Shown: positions 9,666 through 18,047, numbered from the stretch's first letter. The stretch: DNA of 64,000 nt from Flavobacterium sp. LMO8 (GCF_009495755.1 NZ_WIBJ01000028.1:207588-271587), one strand, 5' to 3'. Translations and numbers: made by a program. The notes: generated by a model from the sequence alone, not told the origin.

Positions 9666-10358
9666 TTAGTGGAAAGAAAAATTGATGAAGAAACCACGGG
9701 TTTTCATTTCTTGAACATTGCCCGTCCATGGACTATTTGGGTCATTATCTCTAATTAATTCGTCTTTCATACTAAAAACGCCTCGTATGGAAGGAGAAAA
9801 CACAAAATATTCAAAATACAAATCTATTCCAAAACCAACTTCATAGAAATTAGACCATTTTGTCATTCTAAATCTATTTCTAAAATTATCATCAGGAGAT
9901 TCAGCATTACTGCCTAAATTAAGAGCAGTCGATAATCCACCTACTAGATAGAGTCTAATATTTCCTGTGCGAAGAGCCGAGTATTTTAGTAAAAATGGAA
10001 AGAAAATATAAGTCGATTTAACCTCTCGTAATCGTTCTACAGGGTCTGTTATATTTGGATATATAAGATTTCTTTGGGTTATGTATAAACCAGGTTCAAA
10101 ACGAAAATCTAAATATTCAGATAATCTTAAGTTCCCAATTAAGCCAACATTAAATCCTGTTGAGTTTTGAACTTCTATGTCTTGAGTAACCGATAAATAA
10201 TCAAATTTAAAATCCAAACTATTAAACCCAAGATAATAACCCCAGTGAACGCGCTGTTTGTTCCAATTTTCTTTGTTGATAATTGGATCTTTGCTAAACA
10301 TGCCTTCCTGAGCAAAAAGGATTGGGGAAAAAAGTAATAAAAATAAAAACTTCTTCAT
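9666..10358 (-). CDS. porT: PorT, type IX secretion outer-membrane protein
   Basis: A 230-aa OMP_b-brl_2-type small beta-barrel with signal peptide MKKFLFLLLFSPILFAQ. The conserved PorT-type segment ALNLGSNAESPDDNFRNRFRM is present, and the chain ends in an aromatic strand (GFFINFSFH). PorT/SprT is needed for type IX secretion and, in flavobacteria, for gliding and protein export. The gene follows ubiE by 1 bp; the ubiE-porT pairing is common in Bacteroidota and supports the assignment. The convergent methyltransferase gene ends 3 bp away. Confidence 0.88.
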   Translation of the reverse strand: MKKFLFLLLFSPILFAQEGMFSKDPIINKENWNKQRVHWGYYLGFNSLDFKFDYLSVTQDIEVQNSTGFNVGLIGNLRLSEYLDFRFEPGLYITQRNLIYPNITDPVERLREVKSTYIFFPFLLKYSALRTGNIRLYLVGGLSTALNLGSNAESPDDNFRNRFRMTKWSNFYEVGFGIDLYFEYFVFSPSIRGVFSMKDELIRDNDPNSPWTGNVQEMKTRGFFINFSFH

Positions 10359-10359
10359 A

Positions 10360-11091
10360 TTATTTTTTAGATGCTTGATAAATGGTAGCTACTCCAAATG
10401 TTTGAGGTAGATGCTTTACATCTATAAACCCAATTTTTCTTAAAATATTGTTCAATACTTCTCCAAAAGGGAATTCGTTAGCAGAATCTGACAAATAAGA
10501 ATAAGCTGCTTTATCTTTTGAAAACAATTTACCTACTAATGGAAGAATAAATTTTGAATGAAAAGCATAACCTTGTTTGAAAGGAAATTTAGTAGGAACC
10601 GAAGTTTCTAAAATGATAAATTGTCCGTTAGGTTTTAATGTTCTTAAGATTTCAGATAATCCTTTTTCAAGATTTTCAAAATTACGAACACCATAAGCCA
10701 CGGTAATTACATCAAAATAATTATCAGGATATGGAATATTTTCTCCATCACCTAAAACCATTTGAATTTTTGAGTCTAACTTTTGCGCTTCAATTTTTTT
10801 CTTTCCAATGTCTAACATCCCTTGTGAAATGTCTAAACCAATGATTTCAGTTGCAGAAGTTGCAGCAAATAAAATAGCTAAATCACCTGTTCCAGTTGCA
10901 ATATCTAAAATAGATTTTGGATTTTTTGCCGCCACCATTTTTAGGATTTTTTGCTTCCACTTTGCATCGGTGCCAAAAGAAATTACTTTATTAAGACCAT
11001 CATAGTTACCAGAAATGTTGTCAAACATTTGAGCAACTTGTTCTTTTTTGCCTAATTCTGAATCTTTATATGGTGTTATATTTTTTGACAT
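10360..11091 (-). CDS. ubiE: Demethylmenaquinone (ubiquinone/menaquinone) C-methyltransferase
   Basis: Class I SAM methyltransferase that completes menaquinone synthesis (the MenG activity), needed for respiration. The 243-aa protein shows the SAM-binding loop ILDIATGTGDLAI, the acidic LDISQGML, and the UbiE signature YPDNYFDVITVAYGVRNFENL. It forms a transcription unit with porT. A full flavobacterial promoter (TTG-N18-TACTTTTG) lies 19 bp upstream. Confidence 0.94.
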   Translation of the reverse strand: MSKNITPYKDSELGKKEQVAQMFDNISGNYDGLNKVISFGTDAKWKQKILKMVAAKNPKSILDIATGTGDLAILFAATSATEIIGLDISQGMLDIGKKKIEAQKLDSKIQMVLGDGENIPYPDNYFDVITVAYGVRNFENLEKGLSEILRTLKPNGQFIILETSVPTKFPFKQGYAFHSKFILPLVGKLFSKDKAAYSYLSDSANEFPFGEVLNNILRKIGFIDVKHLPQTFGVATIYQASKK

Positions 11092-11109
11092 TTTCTTAAT
11101 TTAGGAATA

Positions 11110-11138
11110 CAAAAGTACTGATAAAAAATCAAATTCAA
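11110..11138 (-). promoter_or_regulatory. Promoter of ubiE-porT
   Basis: On the minus strand: TTG (11138-11136), an 18-nt spacer, then TACTTTTG (11117-11110), which matches the Bacteroidota -33 and TAnnTTTG -7 elements. The -7 element ends 19 nt before the ubiE ATG. Confidence 0.7.
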
Positions 11139-11270
11139 TTGCAAAATTCAATTTCAACTTCAAAAATCAACTTCAAAAATCAATTGCAATTTGTCAATTG
11201 AAAATTAAGTTTTAATCTGAAACCGAATTTAAAACCTTTAACCCCAAACCCTTCACCTTTTACCTTTTTT
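11125..11270. repeat. Low-complexity degenerate repeats between folA and ubiE
   Basis: About 160 bp without a gene. It contains two tandem copies of ACTTCAAAAATCA, several CAATTGCAA/TCAATT variants, and a pyrimidine tract of imperfect CCTTT/CACC units running into the 3' end of folA. It looks like filler made of short repeats; no RNA gene is visible. Confidence 0.6.
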
Positions 11271-11745
11271 CATACGTTAAAAAAGTAAAATCGTAATTGT
11301 GTTTTTCGTCTTTTGAATGAAATTCTTCGAAAACTAATTCCCATTTATCCGTATCGATTTCTGGAAAAAAAGTATCTGCTTCTGCGGTTGTATGCACTCT
11401 TGTTAATTCAATTTTTTGAGCGATATCGATAGATTGTTTGTAGATTTCGCCTCCGCCAATGATGAAAACTTCTTCCTCTTTTGGACACAAATCAATCGCT
11501 TTTTTTAAACTACTTGCTACCAAACAACCTTCTGGCGCTTCGTAGTCCTTTTGTCTAGTAATGATAATATGTGTACGATTTGGTAATGGTTTTGGAAAAC
11601 TTTCAAAGGTTTTTCTTCCCATCACAATATAATGACCAGAAGTGATGGTTTTAAAACGCTTAAAATCATCTGGCAAATGCCAAACCAATTGGTTGTCTTT
11701 CCCTAAAGCATTGTTTTCAGATGCGGCTGCGATTATAGTGAGCAT
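11260..11745 (-). CDS. folA: Dihydrofolate reductase
   Basis: NADPH-dependent reduction of dihydrofolate to tetrahydrofolate. The 161-aa protein starts MLTIIAAASENNALGKDNQLVWHLPDD, with the catalytic acidic residue in WHLPDD, IVMGRKTFESF (cofactor site), and EVFIIGGGEIY near the C-terminus. It is 1 bp from the preceding hypothetical gene on the same strand. thyA, whose reaction regenerates dihydrofolate, lies about 1.3 kb upstream, with a possible inserted cassette between. Confidence 0.95.
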   Translation of the reverse strand: MLTIIAAASENNALGKDNQLVWHLPDDFKRFKTITSGHYIVMGRKTFESFPKPLPNRTHIIITRQKDYEAPEGCLVASSLKKAIDLCPKEEEVFIIGGGEIYKQSIDIAQKIELTRVHTTAEADTFFPEIDTDKWELVFEEFHSKDEKHNYDFTFLTYEKR

Positions 11746-11746
11746 G

Positions 11747-12142
11747 TTATTTTTCTTTTGGGTGTAAATAAAATGAAGTTGTCATTAAAGCATCTCGAGG
11801 TTTTCCGTTTTCAGTTATGGGTTCAACTTTTGGAAATTTTTTGAATAGTTCAATAATTTTATGTTTGAAATTTTCAATTTTACCATCAATAGATTCAATT
11901 ACCATATTGCCTTCTTTGGTAACTGTATACTTTATTCTCAAAAGTTGTAAATCATATAAAATCGATGCTTCTTCTCTGTATTTTTCATATTCTGATTGAA
12001 CTTCAGTTCTAATTACTTCCATAATGCAAGAATTAGGAGAGGAAGTTTTTTTACAGTCATCAAATAGTTTTTCGTAATTTTTATCTTGTCCAAATGATGA
12101 GAGTTGAAACAGTAAAAAAAGAAAAATAGGTATTTTTTTCAT
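11747..12142 (-). CDS. Unknown exported protein, 131 aa
   Basis: A signal peptide (MKKIPIFLFLLFQLSSFGQ) is followed by a short Cys-containing segment (DDCKKTSSPNSCIMEV; two Cys that could form a disulfide) and a region, IKYTVTKEGNMVIESIDGK...LFKKFPKVEP, that resembles the beta-strand pattern of TonB C-terminal-like domains. It is not named further. It abuts folA (1 bp) and is probably co-transcribed with it. It lies just downstream of the EndoU-like gene, but its export signal argues against a role as the cytoplasmic immunity protein of that toxin. Confidence 0.7.
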   Translation of the reverse strand: MKKIPIFLFLLFQLSSFGQDKNYEKLFDDCKKTSSPNSCIMEVIRTEVQSEYEKYREEASILYDLQLLRIKYTVTKEGNMVIESIDGKIENFKHKIIELFKKFPKVEPITENGKPRDALMTTSFYLHPKEK

Positions 12143-12189
12143 GTTATTTTCTATTAAAGATAAAATTTTTTATAAATTGTAACCTTGAA

Positions 12190-12235
12190 TTTACTGCAAA
12201 ATTCGCAATCTTGCCAAACGCCTGTTTTATGCAGT
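12190..12235. repeat. Left structured flank of the EndoU-like gene
   Basis: Just after the stop codon of the EndoU-like gene, CTGCA (12194-12198) and TGCAG (12230-12234) bracket CGCAATCTTGCCAAACGCC. The minus-strand reading GGCGTTTGGCAAG resembles end repeats I associate with single-gene cassettes in flavobacteria (from memory, unverified). Confidence 0.35.
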
Positions 12236-12237
12236 TT

Positions 12238-12915
12238 TTATTTTATTATTGGATAAACTGTTTTTATTTTTTCATTATCCACAATAAAGATAACATTAAC
12301 GCCAGACTTTGTAATACTTTCAAATATTTTTTTTGTGCCTTCTTTTAATTTCTTATATTGATTTGCAAAGTTTATTTCTTCAAGCAGTTTAGTTTTATCC
12401 CAATCTTTTGGAAAAAAATCAGTTGGCTTAATTTTTTCTTTCCATTTTTTTGTTCGATAATCGAAGGCTTCAATTTTAGCTTTCCAAACTCCATTTTCAT
12501 TAGTTTCTAAAACTTCAATTACTCTTACTTTTAACTCATCATAAAAGTGAATGCCTGTTACATTTTCATTTGTGAAAGTACCAGAGACAGAATGAACAAA
12601 ACTTTGCATAAAATCAGAACTATATGTTTGACCTTTTGGAGATGAAACTAAATCCGCAGTTTTTATGATATATTCTGGTTTAATAATTTTAGCAGCACGT
12701 TTGGAATTTTTAACTTTTAAAAAATTATAAAATTTTGAATATTTGATTAAGTGCTTTATTTCTAAATATGGTCCTTCCAAATCTTTACCAATTATTACAG
12801 GTAAGTTAGTTGGAAAAGCTATTATTCTTTCTCCTGCAACTAAATCTCCAACCTCAGAAACTTTAGTCCTTTTGATTTTTGCTAAGTTTTTAGCAATATA
12901 ATAGCAATAGTTCAT
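12238..12915 (-). CDS. Stand-alone EndoU-like nuclease (polymorphic toxin tip)
   Basis: A 225-aa protein. The C-terminal half resembles the bacterial EndoU RNase domain of CDI/Maf-type toxins: two candidate catalytic His in FVHSVSG and GIHFYDE, NENGVWKAKIEAFD, the family-like PTDFFPKDWDKTKLLEEI, and a closing KIKTVYPI. The N-terminal ~90 residues (VSEVGDLVAGERIIAFP onward) are not recognised. There is no signal peptide, secretion domain or clear immunity gene. A longer frame starts at 12984, but that ATG lies in a palindromic region, while the ATG at 12915 follows an A-rich leader, so 12915 is preferred. Very AT-rich; probably acquired. The assignment is by motif pattern only. Confidence 0.65.
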   Translation of the reverse strand: MNYCYYIAKNLAKIKRTKVSEVGDLVAGERIIAFPTNLPVIIGKDLEGPYLEIKHLIKYSKFYNFLKVKNSKRAAKIIKPEYIIKTADLVSSPKGQTYSSDFMQSFVHSVSGTFTNENVTGIHFYDELKVRVIEVLETNENGVWKAKIEAFDYRTKKWKEKIKPTDFFPKDWDKTKLLEEINFANQYKKLKEGTKKIFESITKSGVNVIFIVDNEKIKTVYPIIK

Positions 12916-12946
12916 AATTTTTATTATCGGGTTTTTGTCTAAAATT

Positions 12947-13026
12947 GCATACAACTTGTATATATGGGCTATAAAGTTTCGCATACATACCCAAATATGG
13001 GTAGATTGGCGCTACTTAGTTGCGTT
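12947..13026. repeat. Right structured flank of the EndoU-like gene: back-to-back palindromes
   Basis: Two adjacent dyads, ATACAA-c-TTGTAT (12949-12961) and TACCCA-aata-TGGGTA (12988-13003), plus a direct repeat GCATAC (12947 and 12981) and CGC...GCG. This forms a compact structured stretch between thyA and the EndoU-like gene, as expected for a recombination or insertion site rather than a normal promoter. Confidence 0.45.
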
Positions 13027-13038
13027 TGTTGATTTTTT

Positions 13039-13863
13039 TTAAACCGCCACAACACCTTTAATATGCGGGTGCGGGTCATAACCTTCCAATGTAAAATCTT
13101 CAAATTTGAAATCGAAAATATTTTTGATTTCTGGGTTTAATTTCATCGTTGGTAAAGGTCGGCACTCGCGAGATAGTTGTAACTCTAACTGCTCCATGTG
13201 GTTGTTGTAAATGTGCGCATCTCCAAAAGTATGGATGAATTCGCCTACTTGTAAATCGCAAACTTGTGCAATCATCATCGTAAACAAAGCATAAGACGCA
13301 ATATTAAACGGAACGCCTAAGAAAATATCAGCACTGCGTTGGTACAACTGGCAACTTAATTTTCCATCCGCCACATAAAACTGAAAAAAAGCATGACATG
13401 GAGGCAAAGCGGCTTTTCCATTGGCAACATTTTCAGCAAACGAAACCGAAGTATCAGGCAAAACACTTGGATTCCAAGCCGAAACTAACATTCTTCTGCT
13501 GTTTGGATTGGTTTTTAGCGTTTCGATTAATTCGGTAATTTGGTCGATTTCTTCGCTGTTCCAATTACGCCATTGGTGTCCGTAAACCGGACCTAAATCG
13601 CCATTTTCATCCGCCCATTCGTCCCAAATTTTCACACCGTTTTCTTGTAAATATTTGATGTTCGTGTCACCATTTAAAAACCACAACAATTCGTAAATAA
13701 TCGATTTTAAGTGTAATTTTTTAGTGGTTACCATTGGGAAACCTTCGCTTAAATCAAAACGCATTTGGTAACCAAAAACACTTAAGGTTCCAGTTCCTGT
13801 ACGGTCGCCTTTTTGGTTGCCGTTTGCTAATACGTGTTTTACTAAATCGTGATATTGTTGCAT
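13039..13863 (-). CDS. thyA: Thymidylate synthase
   Basis: Methylates dUMP to dTMP with methylene-tetrahydrofolate, giving dihydrofolate for FolA to recycle. The 274-aa protein has [11 protein letters not shown] near the N-terminus (phosphate-binding Arg), the nucleophile Cys in [12 protein letters not shown], the [18 protein letters not shown] stretch, and [11 protein letters not shown]. The end [25 protein letters not shown] is the canonical C-terminus. It lies in a minus-strand series after the nucleoside permease, separated by a hairpin. Confidence 0.96.
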   Translation of the reverse strand: MQQYHDLVKHVLANGNQKGDRTGTGTLSVFGYQMRFDLSEGFPMVTTKKLHLKSIIYELLWFLNGDTNIKYLQENGVKIWDEWADENGDLGPVYGHQWRNWNSEEIDQITELIETLKTNPNSRRMLVSAWNPSVLPDTSVSFAENVANGKAALPPCHAFFQFYVADGKLSCQLYQRSADIFLGVPFNIASYALFTMMIAQVCDLQVGEFIHTFGDAHIYNNHMEQLELQLSRECRPLPTMKLNPEIKNIFDFKFEDFTLEGYDPHPHIKGVVAV

Positions 13864-13876
13864 ATATAGTCAGTTT

Positions 13877-13909
13877 AAACCCGACAGGTTTCTAAAACCT
13901 GTCGGGTTT
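13877..13909. terminator. Perfect hairpin between nucleoside permease and thyA
   Basis: A 14-bp perfect stem, AAACCCGACAGGTT / AACCTGTCGGGTTT, with 5-nt loop tctaa. The T-run is stronger on the plus strand. For the minus-strand genes only TTT follows, so termination there may be partial. Confidence 0.75.
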
Positions 13910-13914
13910 TTAAT

Positions 13915-15231
13915 TTAATGATTAAAAGCTTCTACGTCTTTTGGGTCGTGTTTATGTTTGAATAAAATTGCGAATGCAATAGTTATAATCAACGCATATA
14001 TAGCAAAAGTTAGCCAAATGTTATGCCAATCTTTTCCTGCTGGCGTTGTGAAATAAGTATCTATTAAAAACCCACTTCCTAAACTTCCTAAAATAGCCCC
14101 AAATCCGTTTGTCATCATCATAAATAGACCTTGTGCTGATGAACGAATTTTAGAATCTGTTGTTGTTTCTACGAATAATGAACCAGAAATATTAAAGAAG
14201 TCGAATGCCAATCCATAAACGATATTCGACATAATAATCATCCATAAACTTCCAATCGGATCGCCAAAAGCGAAGAATCCGAAACGGAAAACCCAAGCAA
14301 TCAAACTAAAAAGCATCACTCTTTTGATTCCATATCGTCTCAAGAAAAAAGGTATAGCTAATATGAATATGGTTTCAGAAATTTGAGAAATGGATAAGAC
14401 AATATTTGCTGATTTTACAACAAATGTATTAGCATATTCTGGAACGTTTTTGAAATCGTGAATATAAGTTTCACCATACATGTTTGTTAATTGTAAAGCA
14501 GCGCCCAAGAACATACTAAACACAAAAAACATCGCCATTTTAGATTGTTTGAATAATTTAAAAGCATCTAAACCAAAAATTTGCGAGAATGTTTTGTTAG
14601 TGCTTTCATCTTTTGTTGGTTCAATTTTTGGTAAGGTGAAAGAGAAAATTCCTAATACAAATGCAAAAAATGAAGCAATATAAAACTGATTACATTCTAC
14701 TGGCATATTTGTAATTGATGCAATTGCTTTTCCAATTGCAATTCCAAATGAAAAAGGCGGATTTACATTACTGAATAAGTTAGTACACCACATCGCAACA
14801 ATGAAACCAATAGTTCCCCATACGCGAATAGGAGGGTAATCTTTTACTACATTAAAATTGAATTTTTTTAGAACTGCGTATGATAGCGAATTTGACAACG
14901 ATAAGGTTGGCATATAAAACATCATTCCAATAAGTAATACCCAAAAGAAAGTGGAAGGACTATCAATAGCTGGTAAAAAAAGTAAAATTATTCCATAAAG
15001 AATATGATGAATTCCATATAATTTTTCAAGATTTAAATATTTATCTGCGATGATTCCGGAAATCGGAGGCATAATAATTGAACCTATTCCTAAAGTTGAA
15101 AAAACTATTCCAAACTCAGCTCCAGACCATTGTTTAAATCCGAATCCATAACTTGCAAGTGTTGTTAGCCATGCACCCCAAACAAATAATTGTAAGAAAC
15201 TTACAATTGTTAATTTTAATTTTATATTCAT
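13915..15231 (-). CDS. Nucleoside permease, NupG/XapB-type MFS transporter
   Basis: A 438-aa inner-membrane nucleoside:proton symporter with about 12 hydrophobic helices. It has the Nuc_H_symport-type N-terminus (LKLTIVSFLQLFVWGAWLTTLASYGF), an MFS loop (GIIADKYLNLEKLYGIHHILYG), and a C-terminal tail of charged residues (KHKHDPKDVEAFNH). The gene starts 12 bp after the bifunctional nuclease gene and precedes thyA. Nucleoside salvage beside thymidylate synthesis makes functional sense. The substrate range cannot be predicted. Confidence 0.9.
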   Translation of the reverse strand: MNIKLKLTIVSFLQLFVWGAWLTTLASYGFGFKQWSGAEFGIVFSTLGIGSIIMPPISGIIADKYLNLEKLYGIHHILYGIILLFLPAIDSPSTFFWVLLIGMMFYMPTLSLSNSLSYAVLKKFNFNVVKDYPPIRVWGTIGFIVAMWCTNLFSNVNPPFSFGIAIGKAIASITNMPVECNQFYIASFFAFVLGIFSFTLPKIEPTKDESTNKTFSQIFGLDAFKLFKQSKMAMFFVFSMFLGAALQLTNMYGETYIHDFKNVPEYANTFVVKSANIVLSISQISETIFILAIPFFLRRYGIKRVMLFSLIAWVFRFGFFAFGDPIGSLWMIIMSNIVYGLAFDFFNISGSLFVETTTDSKIRSSAQGLFMMMTNGFGAILGSLGSGFLIDTYFTTPAGKDWHNIWLTFAIYALIITIAFAILFKHKHDPKDVEAFNH

Positions 15232-15243
15232 TTTGAAATAGTT

Positions 15244-15867
15244 TTAAGATTCTTTTTTTGAGATTTCATCTCTAATTTTTGCTGCTTTTTCGTAGTCTTC
15301 GTTTTGCACAGCTTCGTCTAATTTTTCGTATAATTCTTTTAGCGAATATCCTGAATAACTGTCAGCTGGAACAATTGCATCTTCTTGTCCAAAAGTTTCT
15401 GGAGTAGAAAGAATGTCATCGTTTTCCTGATTTTCTGCATTTTCAGCTGGGTTGATGCTTAGGTAAATCCCCGCTTTATCTAAGATGTTTTTGTAAGTAA
15501 AAATAGGAGCATTAAAACGTAACGCTAACGCAATCGCATCAGAAGTTCTGGCATCGATGATTTCTTCGATTTTGTCTCTTTCGCAAATAATACTCGAATA
15601 GAAAACACCGTCAACTAATTTGTGAATAATCACTTGTTTTACTACGATATCAAATCGGTCGGCAAAGCTTTTAAATAAATCGTGTGTAAGTGGGCGAGGT
15701 GGCTTGATTTCTTTTTCTAAAGCAATAGCAATTGATTGCGCTTCAAAAGCACCAATAACAATGGGTAGTTTTCGATCACCATCCACTTCATTTAAGATTA
15801 AGGCATAAGCTCCGTTTTGCGTTTGGCTATAGGAAATACCTTTTATAGTTAATTTTACTAAACTCAT
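15244..15867 (-). CDS. Bifunctional nuclease (BFN/DUF151) family protein with UVR motif
   Basis: A 207-aa cytoplasmic protein. Residues 1-135 form the DUF151/BFN domain (LPIVIGAFEAQSIAIALE, RPLTHDLFKSFADRF, IDARTSDAIALALRFNAPIF). The C-terminus carries a UvrB/UvrC-like UVR helix hairpin (LYEKLDEAVQNEDYEKAAKIRDEISKK), an arrangement typical of Bacteroidota homologues. The family is named for DNase/RNase activity reported in plants; the bacterial role is not settled. A full-consensus promoter lies 129 bp upstream, inside the etfA terminator, and the leader carries a hairpin at 15940-15965. Confidence 0.9.
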   Translation of the reverse strand: MSLVKLTIKGISYSQTQNGAYALILNEVDGDRKLPIVIGAFEAQSIAIALEKEIKPPRPLTHDLFKSFADRFDIVVKQVIIHKLVDGVFYSSIICERDKIEEIIDARTSDAIALALRFNAPIFTYKNILDKAGIYLSINPAENAENQENDDILSTPETFGQEDAIVPADSYSGYSLKELYEKLDEAVQNEDYEKAAKIRDEISKKES

Positions 15868-15939
15868 TTCAAATTGTAAATTATCATTTCTTTGATGCCT
15901 TGATTTGGATTTTCAAATAGCATCACAAAGTCAGAAAAT

Positions 15940-15965
15940 GGCTAATAGAAAACGGTTAGCCATAA
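15940..15965 (-). promoter_or_regulatory. Hairpin in the 5' leader of the bifunctional nuclease gene
   Basis: An 8-bp perfect stem, ATGGCTAA / TTAGCCAT, with a 10-nt loop. It lies within the roughly 120-nt transcribed leader predicted from the promoter at 15996-16026. No T-run follows, so it is not a terminator; the function is unknown. Confidence 0.5.
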
Positions 15966-15995
15966 CTTCGTTAATTCGTTATCAATCGGGCTGCC

Positions 15996-16026
15996 CAAAA
16001 ATAAAAAAAAGAGCTATCTAAACAAA
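15996..16026 (-). promoter_or_regulatory. Consensus promoter of the bifunctional nuclease gene, nested in the etfA terminator
   Basis: Minus strand: TTTG (16026-16023), a 19-nt spacer, then TATTTTTG (16003-15996). Both elements match the Bacteroidota consensus exactly. The -33 element falls in the loop and 3' arm of the etfA terminator hairpin, and the T-run forms part of the spacer. Confidence 0.75.
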
Positions 16027-16035
16027 GATAACTCT
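16002..16035 (-). terminator. Intrinsic terminator of etfB-etfA
   Basis: Read on the minus strand: AGAGTTATCT, 6-nt loop, AGATAGCTCT (10 positions, one G-T pair), then a run of eight T. It begins 36 bp past the etfA stop codon. Confidence 0.88.
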
Positions 16036-16071
16036 AATTTTAATATAATATTTTTTTGAACAACTATTTTG

Positions 16072-17040
16072 TTATGAGTTGCTAGCTTTAAATGCTTTTA
16101 ATTTTTCAATTAATTGAGGCACAACAGTGAAAGCATCACCTACAACTCCATAATCAGCTACTTTAAAGAAAGGTGCTTCAGGATCTGTATTGATAACTAC
16201 TTTTACTTTTGAAGAGTTGATACCTGCAATGTGTTGGATTGCTCCAGAGATTCCAACTGCAATATATAAGTTTGAAGCTACTGGTTTTCCAGTTTGTCCA
16301 ACGTGCTCACTGTGAGGTCTCCATCCAATGTCAGAAACTGGTTTAGAACAGGCTGTTGCTGCACCTAAAACAGAAGCTAATTCTTCAATCATTCCCCAGT
16401 TTTCTGGACCTTTCATTCCGCGACCAGCAGATACTACGATTTCAGCATCAGCGATAGTTACTTTTCCAGTTACCTTTTCTACGTTTTCTACTTTGATTCC
16501 GAAATCAGCATCGTTTAATGATGGTGCGAAGCTTTCTTCAGTCATAGCAGCTGCATTTTCTAATAATCCGAAAGAGTTTTTAGCAATTCCCAATACTTTT
16601 ACAGGAGTTGAAATTTCAGTAATATTGAAAGCTTTGTTTGAAAAAGCAGTTCTTTTTACTTGGAAAGGCGAAGTGCTTTCTGGTAACGCTACAACATTTG
16701 AAGCATAACCTGCTTCTAAAGCTACCGCTACAAGAGGAGCTAAATACAAACTATCTGTAGTTGAAGAAACCAATACAATTTGAGTTCCTTCTTTTTTAGC
16801 TGCTTGAGCAATTACATCAGCATACGCTTTTGCGCTAAAGTTATTTAATTTATCGTTAGAAACGTTTAATACTTTGTCTACTCCGTAAGCCGCTAAAGCG
16901 CTATTGTCAGAGTTGTTAATAGTTACAGCAGTAACTGTTGTTCCCATTGAAGCAGCTACTTTTTTTGCGTAAGAAGCTAATTCGAATGCTACTTTTTTAA
17001 TTTTTCCTTCTGCTGATTCAGCATATATTAATATCGACAT
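16072..17040 (-). CDS. etfA: Electron transfer flavoprotein subunit alpha
   Basis: With EtfB it forms the soluble FAD/AMP heterodimer that carries electrons from acyl-CoA and other dehydrogenases to the quinone pool. The 322-aa protein has the N-terminal ETF domain and a C-terminal FAD domain with the signatures GRGMKGPENW, WRPHSEHVGQTGKPVASNLYIAVGISGAIQHIAGI and VINTDPEAPFFKVADYGVVGD. It lies 25 bp after etfB in the same operon and ends in a clear terminator. Confidence 0.96.
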   Translation of the reverse strand: MSILIYAESAEGKIKKVAFELASYAKKVAASMGTTVTAVTINNSDNSALAAYGVDKVLNVSNDKLNNFSAKAYADVIAQAAKKEGTQIVLVSSTTDSLYLAPLVAVALEAGYASNVVALPESTSPFQVKRTAFSNKAFNITEISTPVKVLGIAKNSFGLLENAAAMTEESFAPSLNDADFGIKVENVEKVTGKVTIADAEIVVSAGRGMKGPENWGMIEELASVLGAATACSKPVSDIGWRPHSEHVGQTGKPVASNLYIAVGISGAIQHIAGINSSKVKVVINTDPEAPFFKVADYGVVGDAFTVVPQLIEKLKAFKASNS

Positions 17041-17065
17041 GATTCTTTAATTTTTAGGTTTGAAA

Positions 17066-17812
17066 TTAGATAACTTTCGCTTCGTTATGTAATAAGTTAA
17101 TTAACTCATCTAAGTTGTCAGCATTTACTAATTTAACTGCTGATTTAGCAGCTGGTTTTTCAAATTTAACCGCTTTAGTTGAAGTTGCATCTCCTGTTGG
17201 TTCTACTAAAGTCAATGCTTTAGTTCTAGCCATCATGATACCTCTCATATTTGGAATACGTAAATCTTTTTCTTCTACTAAACCTTTTTGACCACCAATA
17301 ATTAATGGTAAACCTGCAGAAATTGTTTCTTTTCCACCGTCAATTTCTCTAGTTACTTTTGCTTCGTTTCCATTTACGTCGATACCAACACAAGCGTTTA
17401 CGAAATTGAAACCTAATAATCCAGCAACCATTCCTGGAACCATTCCACCATTATAGTCTAACGATTCTTTTCCAGCAATTACTAAATCATAACCTCCGTT
17501 TTTAACAACTTCAGCTAATTGTTTTGCAACAAACATTCCGTCTGTTGGGTTTGCATTAATACGAATAGCTTCGTCTGCGCCAATTGCTAATGCTTTTCTT
17601 AAAGTTGCTTCAGCGTCAGCTCCACCAACATTTACAACAGTAACATTTGCGCCTTGTTGCTCTTTAAACCAAATGGCTCTTGTTAAACCAAATTCATCAT
17701 TAGGATTAATTACAAATTGAACGCCATTAGTATCAAACTCGCTGTCACCATTGACAAAATTAATCTTTGAAGTAGTATCAGGTACGTGACTGATGCAAAC
17801 TAATATTTTCAT
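17066..17812 (-). CDS. etfB: Electron transfer flavoprotein subunit beta
   Basis: The AMP-binding partner of EtfA. The 248-aa protein starts MKILVCISHVPDTTSKINF, has NPNDEFGLTRAIWFKEQQGANVTVVNVGG, the AGKESLDYNGGMVPGMVAGLLGF stretch and the C-terminal recognition-loop region NMRGIMMARTKALTL. It is the first gene of etfB-etfA. A TATTTTTG element at 17853-17846 is a likely -7 box, but no good -33 element was found at the right distance. Confidence 0.95.
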   Translation of the reverse strand: MKILVCISHVPDTTSKINFVNGDSEFDTNGVQFVINPNDEFGLTRAIWFKEQQGANVTVVNVGGADAEATLRKALAIGADEAIRINANPTDGMFVAKQLAEVVKNGGYDLVIAGKESLDYNGGMVPGMVAGLLGFNFVNACVGIDVNGNEAKVTREIDGGKETISAGLPLIIGGQKGLVEEKDLRIPNMRGIMMARTKALTLVEPTGDATSTKAVKFEKPAAKSAVKLVNADNLDELINLLHNEAKVI

Positions 17813-18047
17813 TTTTATGTATTTTGTTAGTGTTTATTTTCAGTCCAAAAATACAAAATAATTTTCAAATAAAAACTATGCACGCATAATAAATATGTAT
17901 TTTTCGGAAAAATTAATATTTTTATAAGAATAACATAAAATTATGTGTTTATTTTAACTCTATATTGAAAATATTATCAACTAAAAGGTTTGAGTAGAAA
18001 GTGATTTCATTTTTTTTAATATCTATTTAGAATAATTATATTTTTAC

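Noticed and set aside
11747..12142. Immunity protein for the EndoU-like toxin
   Set aside because: It has a clear signal peptide and lies tightly against folA, so a cytoplasmic antitoxin role is unlikely.
12947..13026. Integron attC site beside the EndoU-like gene
   Set aside because: The palindromes do not carry the attC core GTTRRRY and no integrase is in the window, so only a generic structured flank is reported.
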